A DNA stretch of 64,000 bases from PALSA-607 sp963737705 (GCA_963737705.1 CAVTTP010000008.1:62001-126000); one strand, 5' to 3'. Shown: positions 48,068 to 58,366, counted from the first letter of the stretch. Translations and numbers: made by a program. The notes: generated from the letters alone by a model not told the origin.

Positions 48068-49368
48068 CCTTCGGGCTTACGCCGGTGCTGACGGCGAACT
48101 GGGGCACGTCACAGTCGTGGACGCTCGATTCATATCGGCGCACCGGTGGCTACGACTCGCTGCGCGCGGCACTGGCGATGGAACCCGACGCCCTTATTGC
48201 GATGGTCAAAGAGTCTGGGCTGCGCGGTCGGGGCGGTGCAGGCTTCCCCACTGGCATGAAGTGGGGTTTCATCCCGCAAGGTGACGGCAAGCCGCACTAC
48301 CTGGTCGTCAACGCCGACGAGAGCGAACCCGGTACCTGCAAAGACATCCCGCTGATGATGGCAAGCCCGCACACGCTGCTCGAGGGCGTGCTGATTTCGG
48401 CGTACGCGATTCGCGCGAACGAAGCCTTCATCTACGTGCGCGGTGAGGTGCTGCACGTCGTGCGCCGGTTGCTCAATGCGGTCGAAGAGGCGAAGGCGGC
48501 CGGGTTCATCGGGCGTGACGTGCTCGGCTCCGGATTCGACGTCAACGTCGTCGTGCACATCGGCGCGGGTGCCTACATCTGCGGCGAAGAGACCGCACTA
48601 CTCGAGTCGCTCGAAGGCTTCCGCGGCCAGCCGCGGCTGCGGCCGCCGTTCCCTGCGATCGAAGGCCTCTACGCCTGCCCGACGGTCATCAACAACGTCG
48701 AGACCATCGCGAGCGTCCCGGCGATCGTGCGCGGTGGTGCCGGCTGGTTCAAGAAGATGGGCACCGAGAAGTCGCCTGGATTCAAGATCTTCTCGCTCTC
48801 TGGTCATGTCGCGCAGCCCGGTCAGTACGAAGCGCCGCTTGGAATCACCCTGCGTGAGTTGCTCGACGCCACCGGCGGTATGCGCGAGGGTCACGAGCTC
48901 AAGTTCTGGACGCCGGGGGGCTCGTCTACTCCGTTGTTCACCGCCGCGCATCTCGACGTCCCGCTCGATTTCGAAGGGCCACCGGCGCATGGCTCGATGC
49001 TCGGGACGACTGCGTTGCAGCTCTTTGACGAAACCACGTGCGTTGTGCGCGCGGTTTTGCGGTGGAGTGAGTTCTACGCGCACGAGTCGTGTGGCAAGTG
49101 CACGCCGTGCCGCGAGGGAGTTTTCTGGTACGTGCAGATTCTCGAACGCCTCGAGCGGGGTGAGGGCGACGAGCAGGACATCGAAACGCTGCTCGACCTC
49201 TCGGAGAACATTCTCGGCCGCGCGTTCTGTGCTCTCGGCGACGGTGCGACCAGCCCGGTGACGTCGTCGATCCAGTACTTCCGCGACGAGTACATCGCGC
49301 ACTTCGATGGCAAGGGTTGTCCTTTTGATCCGGTCGCGTCGACTGTGTTTGCCGGGGCGAGTGCCTGA
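48064..49368 (+). CDS. nuoF: NADH-quinone oxidoreductase subunit F
   Basis: The 434-residue subunit binds NADH and FMN and holds cluster N3. Visible are GLRGRGGAGFPTGMKWGF (NADH site), ESEPGTCKD, GAGAYICGEETALLESLEG (FMN) and the cluster cysteines ESCGKCTPCREG plus a fourth in RAFCALGDG. ATG overlaps nuoE; nuoG starts on its last base. Confidence 0.98.
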   Translation: MTFGLTPVLTANWGTSQSWTLDSYRRTGGYDSLRAALAMEPDALIAMVKESGLRGRGGAGFPTGMKWGFIPQGDGKPHYLVVNADESEPGTCKDIPLMMASPHTLLEGVLISAYAIRANEAFIYVRGEVLHVVRRLLNAVEEAKAAGFIGRDVLGSGFDVNVVVHIGAGAYICGEETALLESLEGFRGQPRLRPPFPAIEGLYACPTVINNVETIASVPAIVRGGAGWFKKMGTEKSPGFKIFSLSGHVAQPGQYEAPLGITLRELLDATGGMREGHELKFWTPGGSSTPLFTAAHLDVPLDFEGPPAHGSMLGTTALQLFDETTCVVRAVLRWSEFYAHESCGKCTPCREGVFWYVQILERLERGEGDEQDIETLLDLSENILGRAFCALGDGATSPVTSSIQYFRDEYIAHFDGKGCPFDPVASTVFAGASA

Positions 49369-51845
49369 TGACTGTGACGACGAATCCGCCGGCGGGCGCG
49401 AACCAGCCCGCCCGCACGGATCTCATCAACCTCACCGTTGACGGGTTCGAGATTTCCGTGCCGAAGGGCACGCTGGTTATTCGCGCGGCTGAGTTTGTCG
49501 GCATCCAGGTGCCACGCTTCTGCGAGCACCCGCTGCTCGATCCGGTCGGTGCCTGCCGTCAGTGCCTGGTCGAGGTCGAGGGCCAGAAGAAGCCGATGGC
49601 GTCGTGCACGACCACGGTCACCGAAGGCATGGTCGTCAAGACGCAGTACACCTCGGCGGTGGCGGAGAAGGCGCAGAACGGCGTCATCGAGTTGCTGCTC
49701 GTCAACCACCCGCTCGACTGTCCGGTGTGCGACAAGGGCGGCGAGTGTCCGCTGCAGAACCAGACGATGACGAACGGTTACTCCGAATCGCGATTCCGCG
49801 ACGTGAAGCGCACCTACCCCAAGCCGATTGCGATCTCGGCGCAGGTGCTTCTCGACCGCGAACGCTGCGTGCTGTGCACGCGCTGCACCAGGTTCGCGCA
49901 ACAGATCGCCGGCGATCCGTTCATCGAGATGCTTGAGCGCTCTGCACTCGAGCAGGTCGCGGTCTACGAAGACCAGCCGTTCAACTCCTACTTCTCCGGC
50001 AACACCGTGCAGATCTGCCCGGTTGGCGCACTGACCGGTACGCAGTACCGGTTCAGGGCCAGGCCGTTCGACCTCGTGTCGTCGCCGAGCATCTGTGAGC
50101 ACTGCGCGTCGGGCTGTCAGCAGCGCAACGACCACCGCAGGGGCAAGATGCTGCGACGCTTGGCTGGTGTCGATCCGCAGGTGAACGAGGAGTGGAACTG
50201 CGACAAGGGTCGGTGGGCTTTCAGCTACGCCACCGCAGACGACCGGCTCGACACTCCTCTCGTGCGCGACAGCGACGGCGAACTGGTTCCCACGTCATGG
50301 CCAGAGGCGTTGCGCGCTGCCGCAGCGGGTCTCGCCGCAGCACGTAACGGCGCCGGTGTCGGCGTGCTTGTCGGGGGTCGCATGACCGTCGAGGACGCAT
50401 ACGCCTACGCGAAGTTCGCGCGCGTCGCGCTCGGCACGAACGACATTGACTTCAGGGCACGTGTGCACTCCGACGAAGAGCTCGCATTCTTGGGCTCGCA
50501 CGTTGCCGGTCGCTTCCTCGACGTGACGTACGACGACCTCGAAGCGGCGTCGACGGTGCTGCTTGTTGGGCTCGAGCCCGAGGAAGAGTCGCCGATCATC
50601 TTCCTGCGGCTGCGCAAGGCCGCATTCAAGAAGCACGCCAAGATCGTGTCGATCGCACCCTTCGCGACCCGCGGTCTCGACAAGATGCGTGGCCGCTTGA
50701 TCGCGACCGTGCCGGGTGGCGAAGCGACCATGCTGCAAGTGCTCGCATCAGGTGAGACCGTTGAGGTGCCGCCTGGTGTCGACGCGAACGGTTGGTCGGA
50801 GCTGCTTACCGAAGTGGCGGCGGGCCTCGCGCTTCCGTCGAGCGTCATCCTGGTCGGCGAGCGTCTTGCGGGTGTGGCGGGTGGACTCACTGCGGTCGTT
50901 GCGTTGGCCGAAGCAACTGGCGCCAAGCTGGCCTGGGTGCCGCGTCGTGCTGGCGAGCGGGGTGCAATCGAGGCGGGCGCACTCCCCAACCTGTTGCCCG
51001 GCGGTCGCGCCGTCACCGACAACGACGCGCGTGGTCAGGTGGGCGCGCACTGGGCGACCACCATCTCGGCCAAGCCGGGTCGTGACACCTCAGGCATTCT
51101 CGACGCCGCGTCGCGCGGTTCTTTGAGCGCACTCGTCGTTGGCGGTGTTGACCCCGACGACCTCCCCGATCCAGCTGCGGCTCGGGCGGCCATCGACGCC
51201 GCCGACTTCGTGGTGAGCCTTGAGTTGCGGCGTACCGATGTCACTGATGCAGCCGACGTCGTCTTCCCTGTCGCAGCGGCAGTCGAAAAGGCCGGCACCT
51301 TCCTCGACTGGGAGGGCCGCTCGCGTCCCTTCGAGGCCTCGCTTACAGACGGAGGACAGCTGCTCGATCTCGAAGTACTCGATGCACTGGCCGATGCACT
51401 CGACGTCCATCTTGGATTGCCTGATCTGCGCACCGCTCGGGCCGAGCTCGAAGCGCTCGGTACACGTCCTGGTGGGGTCGGGGCTCCGGCATCGAAGCCA
51501 GGGCCACCCGCAAAACTCAGTGCAGGTCGAGCAGTCCTTGCGACGTGGCACGAGTTGCTCGATGCAGGCAGCCTGCAAGATGCAACCCCATACCTGGCTG
51601 CCACCGCCAAGCCGTTGCGCGCCCGATTGTCACCCGCGAGCGCGCGGGCGCTTGGTGTCGCCGATGGCGCGCCAGTGACGATCCGTGCTGCGAAGGGTGG
51701 TCCGGCGATCACGCTTGACCTGCTCATCACTGCAATGCCGGACGGCGTGGTGTGGGTGCCCACCCGGTCAGTTGGCAGCGAGGTGCACCGTACCCTCGGT
51801 GTCGGCGCCGGCGCGGTCGTCAGTCTCGAAGGGGGCTCCCGGTGA
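49368..51845 (+). CDS. nuoG: NADH-quinone oxidoreductase subunit G
   Basis: The 825-residue subunit carries several iron-sulfur clusters. The N-terminal ferredoxin-like [2Fe-2S] ligands lie in RFCEHPLLDPVGACRQCL, further ligands in CPVCDKGGECPLQNQTM and RERCVLCTRCTRF, and a later CEHCASGCQ set. The remainder is a molybdopterin-oxidoreductase-like domain without the cofactor role. ATG overlaps the nuoF stop by one base. Confidence 0.97.
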   Translation: MTVTTNPPAGANQPARTDLINLTVDGFEISVPKGTLVIRAAEFVGIQVPRFCEHPLLDPVGACRQCLVEVEGQKKPMASCTTTVTEGMVVKTQYTSAVAEKAQNGVIELLLVNHPLDCPVCDKGGECPLQNQTMTNGYSESRFRDVKRTYPKPIAISAQVLLDRERCVLCTRCTRFAQQIAGDPFIEMLERSALEQVAVYEDQPFNSYFSGNTVQICPVGALTGTQYRFRARPFDLVSSPSICEHCASGCQQRNDHRRGKMLRRLAGVDPQVNEEWNCDKGRWAFSYATADDRLDTPLVRDSDGELVPTSWPEALRAAAAGLAAARNGAGVGVLVGGRMTVEDAYAYAKFARVALGTNDIDFRARVHSDEELAFLGSHVAGRFLDVTYDDLEAASTVLLVGLEPEEESPIIFLRLRKAAFKKHAKIVSIAPFATRGLDKMRGRLIATVPGGEATMLQVLASGETVEVPPGVDANGWSELLTEVAAGLALPSSVILVGERLAGVAGGLTAVVALAEATGAKLAWVPRRAGERGAIEAGALPNLLPGGRAVTDNDARGQVGAHWATTISAKPGRDTSGILDAASRGSLSALVVGGVDPDDLPDPAAARAAIDAADFVVSLELRRTDVTDAADVVFPVAAAVEKAGTFLDWEGRSRPFEASLTDGGQLLDLEVLDALADALDVHLGLPDLRTARAELEALGTRPGGVGAPASKPGPPAKLSAGRAVLATWHELLDAGSLQDATPYLAATAKPLRARLSPASARALGVADGAPVTIRAAKGGPAITLDLLITAMPDGVVWVPTRSVGSEVHRTLGVGAGAVVSLEGGSR

Positions 51846-53230
51846 TGTCGCATGCAGTAGCGACCCAACTGGTTACGGCCGCGTTCGTCTCGCCTGACCA
51901 CCGTGACTTGTGGTGGCTGATCATCCTCAAGACCGTCGTGGTGTTCGCATTCTTGATGGTCATGACGCTGTTCATGATCTGGGCCGAGCGTCGTGTGGTT
52001 GCGCGCATGCAGCAGCGCCTTGGCCCGAACCGGGTGGGCCCGTTCGGTCTCCTGCAAGGGCTCGCCGACGGCATCAAGCTTGCGCTCAAGGAAGACCTCA
52101 TCCCCAGCGCGGCCGATCGGATCGTGTTCATCATCGCGCCGATCATCTCGGCGATCCCAGCCTTCATGGCGTTCGCCGTGATCCCGTTCGGCCCGACCGT
52201 TTCCATTTTTGGTCAGCACACGAACCTGCAGCTCACCGACCTGCCAGTTGCGGTGCTCTTCGTACTCGCGATGAGCTCGATGGGCATCTACGGCATCGTG
52301 CTCGCGGGTTGGTCGAGCGGCTCGACGTACCCGTTGCTTGGCGGTGTGCGCTCGGCAGCCCAGATGATCAGCTACGAAGTGGCGATGGGGCTGTCGTTCG
52401 TCGGCGTCTTCATCCAGTCCGGATCGTTGTCGACGTCTGAGATCGTCGCCGCACAACAGCAGCGGTGGTTCTGTCTCACCGCGTCGGTCTCTTTCCTGAT
52501 CTACGCGGTCGCGATGGTCGGCGAAACCAACCGGGCGCCGTTCGACCTGCCCGAGGCCGAGGGCGAGCTCGTCGGCGGATTCCACACCGAGTACACCTCG
52601 CTGAAGTTCGCGCTCTTCTTCCTCGCCGAATACATCAACATGGTCACGGTCTCGGCACTCATGACCACCCTGTTCCTCGGCGGCTGGCGAGCACCGTGGG
52701 GTGTCGTCTCGGTGTGGCACGGCGCCAACACGGGTTGGTGGCCGATGCTCTGGTTCTTCATCAAGCTGTTCATCGTCTTGTTCTGTTTCATCTGGTTGCG
52801 CGGAACGCTGCCGCGGCTGCGCTACGACCAGTTCATGAAGCTCGGCTGGAAGGTGCTGATCCCGGCAAACCTGCTGTGGATCATGGCCGAAGCGTCGATC
52901 AAGGTGCTCGACCACAAGCAGCTCATCTGGGGCATCGTGATTCTGGCGATCCTCGTGATCGCGGGTTCCTTCGTCTACGACAGCACAGATCAGAAGAAGC
53001 GACGAGAGCGCGAGGCCGAAGAAGAGCTCGAGGCTGCGGCGCCGTTTGACCCGTACGCCGGTGGGTTCCCAGTGCCGCCGATGCCCGGCCAGCATCTACC
53101 GTCGCGGCGTCCGGTGCCGATCATGGCAGGCAGCGTGGGTGACGCTGGCCGTGGCGCGCCCGAGGCTCCCGACGACCACGATGATGATTCACCCGGTGCT
53201 GGCGATTCCGGCGAGGTCATCGATGGCTAG
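51845..53230 (+). CDS. nuoH: NADH-quinone oxidoreductase subunit H
   Basis: A 461-residue membrane subunit with about eight helices that joins the peripheral arm to the proton pumps. Signatures are WAERRVVARMQQRLGPNRVG, LADGIKLALKED and GETNRAPFDLPEAEGELV. The last 75 or so residues are an unusual charged and Pro/Asp-rich extension after the final helix. ATG at 51845 shares one base with the nuoG stop; GTG three bases upstream is equally possible. nuoI starts eight bases inside its end. Confidence 0.96.
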   Translation: MSHAVATQLVTAAFVSPDHRDLWWLIILKTVVVFAFLMVMTLFMIWAERRVVARMQQRLGPNRVGPFGLLQGLADGIKLALKEDLIPSAADRIVFIIAPIISAIPAFMAFAVIPFGPTVSIFGQHTNLQLTDLPVAVLFVLAMSSMGIYGIVLAGWSSGSTYPLLGGVRSAAQMISYEVAMGLSFVGVFIQSGSLSTSEIVAAQQQRWFCLTASVSFLIYAVAMVGETNRAPFDLPEAEGELVGGFHTEYTSLKFALFFLAEYINMVTVSALMTTLFLGGWRAPWGVVSVWHGANTGWWPMLWFFIKLFIVLFCFIWLRGTLPRLRYDQFMKLGWKVLIPANLLWIMAEASIKVLDHKQLIWGIVILAILVIAGSFVYDSTDQKKRREREAEEELEAAAPFDPYAGGFPVPPMPGQHLPSRRPVPIMAGSVGDAGRGAPEAPDDHDDDSPGAGDSGEVIDG

Positions 53231-53768
53231 TTTCTTCGGCCCAGTCAAGGGTTTCGGTGTCACCTTCGCCACGATGTTCAAGCCGGTGAACACCGAGCTG
53301 TATCCAGAACAGAAGAAAGTCACCATGCCGCGCTTTCACGGGCGGCACGTGCTCAACAGGCATCCCGATGGTCTGGAGAAGTGTGTCGGTTGCGAGTTGT
53401 GCGCGTGGGCGTGTCCGGCCGACGCGATCTACGTGGAGGGTGCCGACAACACCGACGAGGAGCGTTTCTCTCCCGGTGAGCGTTACGGCCGCGTCTACCA
53501 GATCAACTACTTGCGGTGCATTTTGTGCGGCCTCTGCATCGAGGCGTGCCCAACGCGGGCGCTGACGATGAGCAACGAGTTCGAGATGGCCGACGACAAC
53601 CGCGCTGACCTGATCTTCACGAAGGAGCAGCTGCTCGCGCCATTGGCTCCCGGCATGGAGTTGCCACCGCATCCGATGCGGTTGGCCGACGCCAAGGACT
53701 ACTACCGCGGGACGCCGGCGGCGCACGTGATGATCGGTGATGGCGACACCGGGGGGGTGAAGGACTAG
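53223..53768 (+). CDS. nuoI: NADH-quinone oxidoreductase subunit I
   Basis: The 181-residue ferredoxin-like subunit carries two [4Fe-4S] clusters, N6a and N6b, bound by KCVGCELCAWACPADAI and RCILCGLCIEACPTRAL. The ATG at 53223 lies inside the end of nuoH; the longer open frame upstream is a shadow of nuoH. nuoJ starts on its last base. Confidence 0.97.
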   Translation: MASFFGPVKGFGVTFATMFKPVNTELYPEQKKVTMPRFHGRHVLNRHPDGLEKCVGCELCAWACPADAIYVEGADNTDEERFSPGERYGRVYQINYLRCILCGLCIEACPTRALTMSNEFEMADDNRADLIFTKEQLLAPLAPGMELPPHPMRLADAKDYYRGTPAAHVMIGDGDTGGVKD

Positions 53769-54592
53769 TGCCTGCGGTCATCCTCGCGGCGAACAGCATG
53801 CACAGTGGCGGCCCGGAGACGGCGGTCTTCTGGATCTTCGCGCCACTCGCGGTGCTGGCAGCCCTCGGCATGGTGTTTTCGCGTAATACCGTCCACGGCG
53901 CGCTGTTGCTCGGTGGCGTGATGTTGTCGCTGGCGGTTTTCTACGCGGCCGAAGACGCGCCGTTCCTCGCGTTCGTGCAGGTCATCGTCTACACCGGCGC
54001 GGTAATGATGCTGTTCTTGTTCGTCCTCATGTTGATCGGGGTCGACACCCGCGAGAGCTTGGTTGAGACGCTGCGCGGGCAACGGTTGGCAGCCGGTGTC
54101 GCCGGTCTCGGCTTCCTGCTGCTGCTGTTCGCCGGGATTCGCCAGGCTGCGATCACCAGCAGTGCCGGGTTGTCAGCAGCGAACAACCCGCCCGACGCCC
54201 AGGGCAATGCGGTCGCGGGTCAGGGCAACATCTTCGAGATCGCGAGCCTGCTCTTCACCCGCTACATCTTCGCTTTCGAGGTAACCAGCGCCCTGCTGAT
54301 TACCGCCGCACTCGGCGCCATGGTGTTGGCGCACCGTGAACCACACGAGCCCAAGCGTGGCCAGCGCGAGCAGATGCGCGACCGGTTCAAGATCGGCACC
54401 CATCCAACGCCGCTACCTGGACCCGGTGTGTACGCACGGCACAACGCGGTCGACACTCCTGCGTTGCTGCCCGACGGGAGTCCATCGGAGCTGAGCGTGC
54501 CGCCCGCCGTCGAGGAGTTGCGTCTCGAGCGCGGCCGCAACCCGCAACCCGCCGAACTCGGCGGCCCGCCATCAGGGACGAGGCAGTCATGA
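53768..54592 (+). CDS. nuoJ: NADH-quinone oxidoreductase subunit J
   Basis: A 274-residue membrane subunit with five helices in its first 190 residues, including the VQVIVYTGAVMMLFLFVLMLI helix in two halves that carries the pi-bulge region. A polar tail of about 80 residues (Pro/Arg/Glu-rich) follows the last helix. GTG start on the last base of nuoI. Confidence 0.95.
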   Translation: MPAVILAANSMHSGGPETAVFWIFAPLAVLAALGMVFSRNTVHGALLLGGVMLSLAVFYAAEDAPFLAFVQVIVYTGAVMMLFLFVLMLIGVDTRESLVETLRGQRLAAGVAGLGFLLLLFAGIRQAAITSSAGLSAANNPPDAQGNAVAGQGNIFEIASLLFTRYIFAFEVTSALLITAALGAMVLAHREPHEPKRGQREQMRDRFKIGTHPTPLPGPGVYARHNAVDTPALLPDGSPSELSVPPAVEELRLERGRNPQPAELGGPPSGTRQS

Positions 54593-54888
54593 GCCCGACC
54601 TATTACCTCTACCTGTCCGCGATCCTGTTCACGATCGGATCGCTCGGTGTGCTGCTTCGGCGCAACGCCATCGTGGTGTTCATGTGCGTCGAGCTCATGC
54701 TCAACGCGGGCAACCTCGCCCTTGTCACGTTCTCTCGCATCAACGGTGACCTGAACGGCCAGATCATGGCGTTCTTCGTCATGGTCGTAGCGGCGGCTGA
54801 AGTCGTCGTCGGACTTGCGATCATCGTGTCCGTGTACCGTACCCGCCGGTCGGCTTCGGTCGACGATGCCAGTCTCCTGAAATACTGA
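54589..54888 (+). CDS. nuoK: NADH-quinone oxidoreductase subunit K
   Basis: A 99-residue three-helix membrane subunit of the proton channel set. Conserved glutamates are in FMCVELMLNAGNLA and AAAEVVVGLAI. Length is standard. ATG overlaps nuoJ by ATGA. Confidence 0.97.
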   Translation: MSPTYYLYLSAILFTIGSLGVLLRRNAIVVFMCVELMLNAGNLALVTFSRINGDLNGQIMAFFVMVVAAAEVVVGLAIIVSVYRTRRSASVDDASLLKY

Positions 54889-54898
54889 TGAGGACTCC

Positions 54899-56815
54899 TT
54901 GAGCGTCGAGGCAACGCCTTTCACCGCTGCCAGCGGTGCCTTCTCAGGTACCTGGTTGCTCGTCGGCATCCCGCTTTTCAGCGCGCTCATCTTGCTTGTC
55001 GGCGGCCGTCGCACCAACAAATGGGGCCACTACTTGGGCGTTGCTGCCCCACTGGCTTCGTTCGTGCTTGCCGTCGTGTTCTTCTTCGACCTGATCGGAA
55101 AGAGCGGTGCTGATCGCCGGATCGACGATCATCTCTTCAGCTGGGTGCCGGTCGCGGGCTTTCAGGCAAACGCGAACTTCCTCATAGACCCGCTGTCGAT
55201 CTGCTTCGTGTTGCTCATCACCGGCGTCGGCTCGCTGATTCACATCTACTCGATCGGCTACATGGCGAACGATCCCGAGCGCCGGCGATTTTTCGCCTAT
55301 CTCAACTTCTTCGTCGCCGCGATGCTGTTGCTGGTACTCGGTGACAACTTCGTGGCTCTCTACGTCGGTTGGGAAGGCGTCGGCGTCGCGTCGTATCTGC
55401 TCATCGGCTTCTGGTCGTACAAGCCGTCGGCCGCGACCGCCGCAAAGAAGGCGTTCGTGGTGAACCGAATCGGCGACTTCGGTCTGTCGATCGCCATCAT
55501 GGTGATGTTCACGACGTTCGGCAGCTTCAGTTTTGCCGACGTCGCCGCCGGGGCACCGCATGCGTCGAAGGCGACGATGACCGCCATCGGGCTGCTGCTC
55601 CTGCTCGGCGCATGCGGCAAGTCGGCCCAGGTCCCGCTGCAGTCGTGGCTCGGCGACGCGATGGAAGGTCCGACGCCGGTCTCCGCGCTGATCCACGCCG
55701 CGACCATGGTCACCGCTGGCGTCTACTTGATCGCGCGGTCGAACTTCATCTTCGACGTGTCGCCAAACGCCAGGCTAGCGGTGGCGATCGTCGGTACCGT
55801 GACGCTCGTTTTTGGTGCGATCGTTGGTTGCGCGAAGGACGACATCAAGAAGGCGCTCGCTGCGTCAACGATGAGCCAGATCGGCTACATGATGCTGGCC
55901 GTCGGTCTCGGCCCGGCTGGCTATGCGTTTGGCATCGCCCACCTGCTCACGCACGGCTTCTTCAAGGCGGGGCTGTTCCTTGGTGCCGGCTCGGTCATGC
56001 ATGGCATGAACGACGAGGTCGATATGCGCCGCTACGGCGGCCTGCGCAAGTACATGCCCTTCACGTTCATCACGTTCGGGCTCGGCTACCTGGCGATCAT
56101 CGGCTTCCCGGGACTCGCCGGCTGGTTCACCAAGGACGCGATCATCGAGGCGGCGTTCCACAAGGGGGGCACGTCAGGTGCGATCTTTGGGGCCTGCGCA
56201 TTGGCAGCGGCTGGCTTGACCGCCTTCTACATGACGCGCGTGATGTTGATGACGTTCTTCGGTGAGAAGCGATGGGCCGACGATGCGCACCCGCATGAGT
56301 CGCCGGGTGTCATGGTCGTGCCGATGTGGATCCTCGCCATCGGTTCCGTCGGCGGCGGCTACGCACTGATTCTCAGCGGCCGGCTTGCGAAGTTCCTCGC
56401 CGTCGTCGTGCCGCGGCCCGCCGACATCGCGTTCAAGCCCATCGGAGTGATCGGCCTGGGTACTGCCGGGGTCGTCCTCCTCGGCGTTGTCGGAGCTTGG
56501 TATATGTACGGTCGGCGTCCCGTTCCTGTCGTGGCACCCGTCGGCAGTCCACTTACGGTCGCTGCCCGGCACGACTTGCTCGCTGATGCCTTCAACGAAT
56601 CGGTCTTCATGCGGCCCGGTCAGTACTTGACCCGACTGCTGGTGTACTTCGACAACCGCGGCATCGACGGCTTCGTGAACGGCTTTGCCGCGTTCGTCGG
56701 CGGGACGTCGAGCCGGTTCCGTCGGTTCCAAACCGGGTTCGTACGGTCGTACGCGCTGTCGATGTTCGGCGGCGTCGTACTCGTACTCGCCACTCTCTTA
56801 CTGGTCAGGGGCTGA
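54899..56815 (+). CDS. nuoL: NADH-quinone oxidoreductase subunit L
   Basis: The 638-residue antiporter-like proton pump has about 16 helices. Signatures are the key Glu in YVGWEGVGVASYLLIGFW, KSAQVPLQSWLGDAMEGPTP (in two halves), SALIHAATMVTAGVYL and KAGLFLGAGSVMHG. A TTG start at 54899, with AGGAC ahead, is the only suitable start, since the ATG just upstream reaches a stop after four codons. Confidence 0.96.
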   Translation: MSVEATPFTAASGAFSGTWLLVGIPLFSALILLVGGRRTNKWGHYLGVAAPLASFVLAVVFFFDLIGKSGADRRIDDHLFSWVPVAGFQANANFLIDPLSICFVLLITGVGSLIHIYSIGYMANDPERRRFFAYLNFFVAAMLLLVLGDNFVALYVGWEGVGVASYLLIGFWSYKPSAATAAKKAFVVNRIGDFGLSIAIMVMFTTFGSFSFADVAAGAPHASKATMTAIGLLLLLGACGKSAQVPLQSWLGDAMEGPTPVSALIHAATMVTAGVYLIARSNFIFDVSPNARLAVAIVGTVTLVFGAIVGCAKDDIKKALAASTMSQIGYMMLAVGLGPAGYAFGIAHLLTHGFFKAGLFLGAGSVMHGMNDEVDMRRYGGLRKYMPFTFITFGLGYLAIIGFPGLAGWFTKDAIIEAAFHKGGTSGAIFGACALAAAGLTAFYMTRVMLMTFFGEKRWADDAHPHESPGVMVVPMWILAIGSVGGGYALILSGRLAKFLAVVVPRPADIAFKPIGVIGLGTAGVVLLGVVGAWYMYGRRPVPVVAPVGSPLTVAARHDLLADAFNESVFMRPGQYLTRLLVYFDNRGIDGFVNGFAAFVGGTSSRFRRFQTGFVRSYALSMFGGVVLVLATLLLVRG

Positions 56816-56821
56816 GTCGCG

Positions 56822-58366
56822 ATGAGTTTCCCCTGGCTCACAGTGATCGGCGTCATCCCGCTCGTCGGCGCGGGTGTCGTCGCGGCGATGCCGGCCACCA
56901 ACGTGGCGCTGCTGAAGAAGGTCGCCCTCGGCGTGTCTCTGGTCACGCTGGCCATGACCATCGCGATGGCCACCCAGTATGCGCCGCACGGCGATCGCTT
57001 CCAGTTCAACCAGAGCACCAGCTGGATCCCGGCGTTTGGCATCCATTACGCGGTGGGCATCGACGGCATCGCGCTCGTGCTCATCTTGATGACTGCTGTG
57101 CTGTGGCCGGTCGTCATTCTCGCGTCGTGGCACGAATGCGAGACCACGAAGCGCAGTGTGAAGACCTACCTCGGGCTTCTCGTCTCAATGGAGACGCTTC
57201 TGATCGGCGTATTCGCCGCCACTGACGTCTTTTTGTTCTACGTGTTCTTCGAAGCAATGCTCATTCCGATGTACTTCATCATCGGCGCTGCCGGAACGCC
57301 GCGGTCCTCATACGCGGCACTCAAGTTCTTGCTGTACAGCCTGTTCGGCGGCCTCATGATGCTGGCTGCAGTGATCGGGCTCTACGTTCTCGGCGGGCAC
57401 ACGTTCCTGTATTCGTCGCTGCAGCACATGCATCTGGGCGTCAACGACGAGCGCTGGCTGTTCCTGGGCTTCTTCGTAGCGTTCGCCGTCAAGGCGCCGC
57501 TATGGCCGTTCCACACGTGGCTTCCTGACGCCGCCGCGGAGTCGCCGGTCGGTGGCACGGTGTTGCTGGTCGGCGTCCTCGACAAGGTTGGCACCTTCGG
57601 CTTCCTGCGCTACTGCCTCGACCTTTTCCCGAACGCTTCGCATTGGTTCACGCCGACGGTACTGACGCTCGCGGTGATCGGGGTCCTGTACGGCGCCTTA
57701 CAAGCCATCGGTCAAAAAGACATCCTCCGACTCATGGCGTACGTGTCGGTTTCGCACTTCGGCCTGATCACCTTGGGGATCTTCGCGTTCACCAGTCAAG
57801 GGCAGACCGGTGCGACGTTGTACATGGTCAACCACGGGTTCTCGACCGGTGCGCTGTTGCTCGTCGTCGGCTTCATGATTTCGCGTCGCAAGTCACGCGG
57901 TATCAACGACTTCGGCGGCATGCAGAAGGTGACGCCTATCCTGGCCGGCACCTTCCTGGTCGCGTGCCTGTCTGGCCTTGCGCTGCCCGGCCTGAGTACT
58001 TTCGTCAGCGAATTCCTTGTGCTGGTCGGCACGTTCACGCGCTACAAGGTGGCTGCAACCTTCGGTACGGCGGGCATCGTGCTGGCCGCGCTTTACATGT
58101 TGATCCTCTACCAGCGCACGATGACGGGCCCGGTCTCGCCGGCCGTCGAGGGCAGCCACGATCTGTCACTTCGGGAGAAGTGGGTCATTGCTCCGGTGGT
58201 GGCGATCATCGTGGTGCTCGGGTTCTATCCGCGGCCGCTTCTTAACGTGATCACCCCGGCGGTCAGCGCGACGCTGCATCAGACCGGCAACACGGACCCA
58301 GTGCCTCCCGTGCCACTCGCCGCGGTCGCGGCGACACCGTCGAAGTCATCGGGAGGCTCTGGGTGA
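56822..58366 (+). CDS. nuoM: NADH-quinone oxidoreductase subunit M
   Basis: A 514-residue antiporter-like proton pump subunit with about 14 helices. FYVFFEAMLIPMYFII contains the key glutamate, FAVKAPLWPFHTWLPDAAAE (20 residues) the channel lysine, and YVSVSHFGLI a conserved segment. ATG start six bases after nuoL; nuoN overlaps its stop by GTGA. Confidence 0.97.
   Translation: MSFPWLTVIGVIPLVGAGVVAAMPATNVALLKKVALGVSLVTLAMTIAMATQYAPHGDRFQFNQSTSWIPAFGIHYAVGIDGIALVLILMTAVLWPVVILASWHECETTKRSVKTYLGLLVSMETLLIGVFAATDVFLFYVFFEAMLIPMYFIIGAAGTPRSSYAALKFLLYSLFGGLMMLAAVIGLYVLGGHTFLYSSLQHMHLGVNDERWLFLGFFVAFAVKAPLWPFHTWLPDAAAESPVGGTVLLVGVLDKVGTFGFLRYCLDLFPNASHWFTPTVLTLAVIGVLYGALQAIGQKDILRLMAYVSVSHFGLITLGIFAFTSQGQTGATLYMVNHGFSTGALLLVVGFMISRRKSRGINDFGGMQKVTPILAGTFLVACLSGLALPGLSTFVSEFLVLVGTFTRYKVAATFGTAGIVLAALYMLILYQRTMTGPVSPAVEGSHDLSLREKWVIAPVVAIIVVLGFYPRPLLNVITPAVSATLHQTGNTDPVPPVPLAAVAATPSKSSGGSG

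Noticed and set aside
51035..53095. 686-codon minus-strand frame opposite nuoG-nuoH
   Set aside because: nuoG and nuoH on the plus strand are unmistakable; the antisense product is a charged Arg/Asp/His-rich sequence with no recognisable domain.
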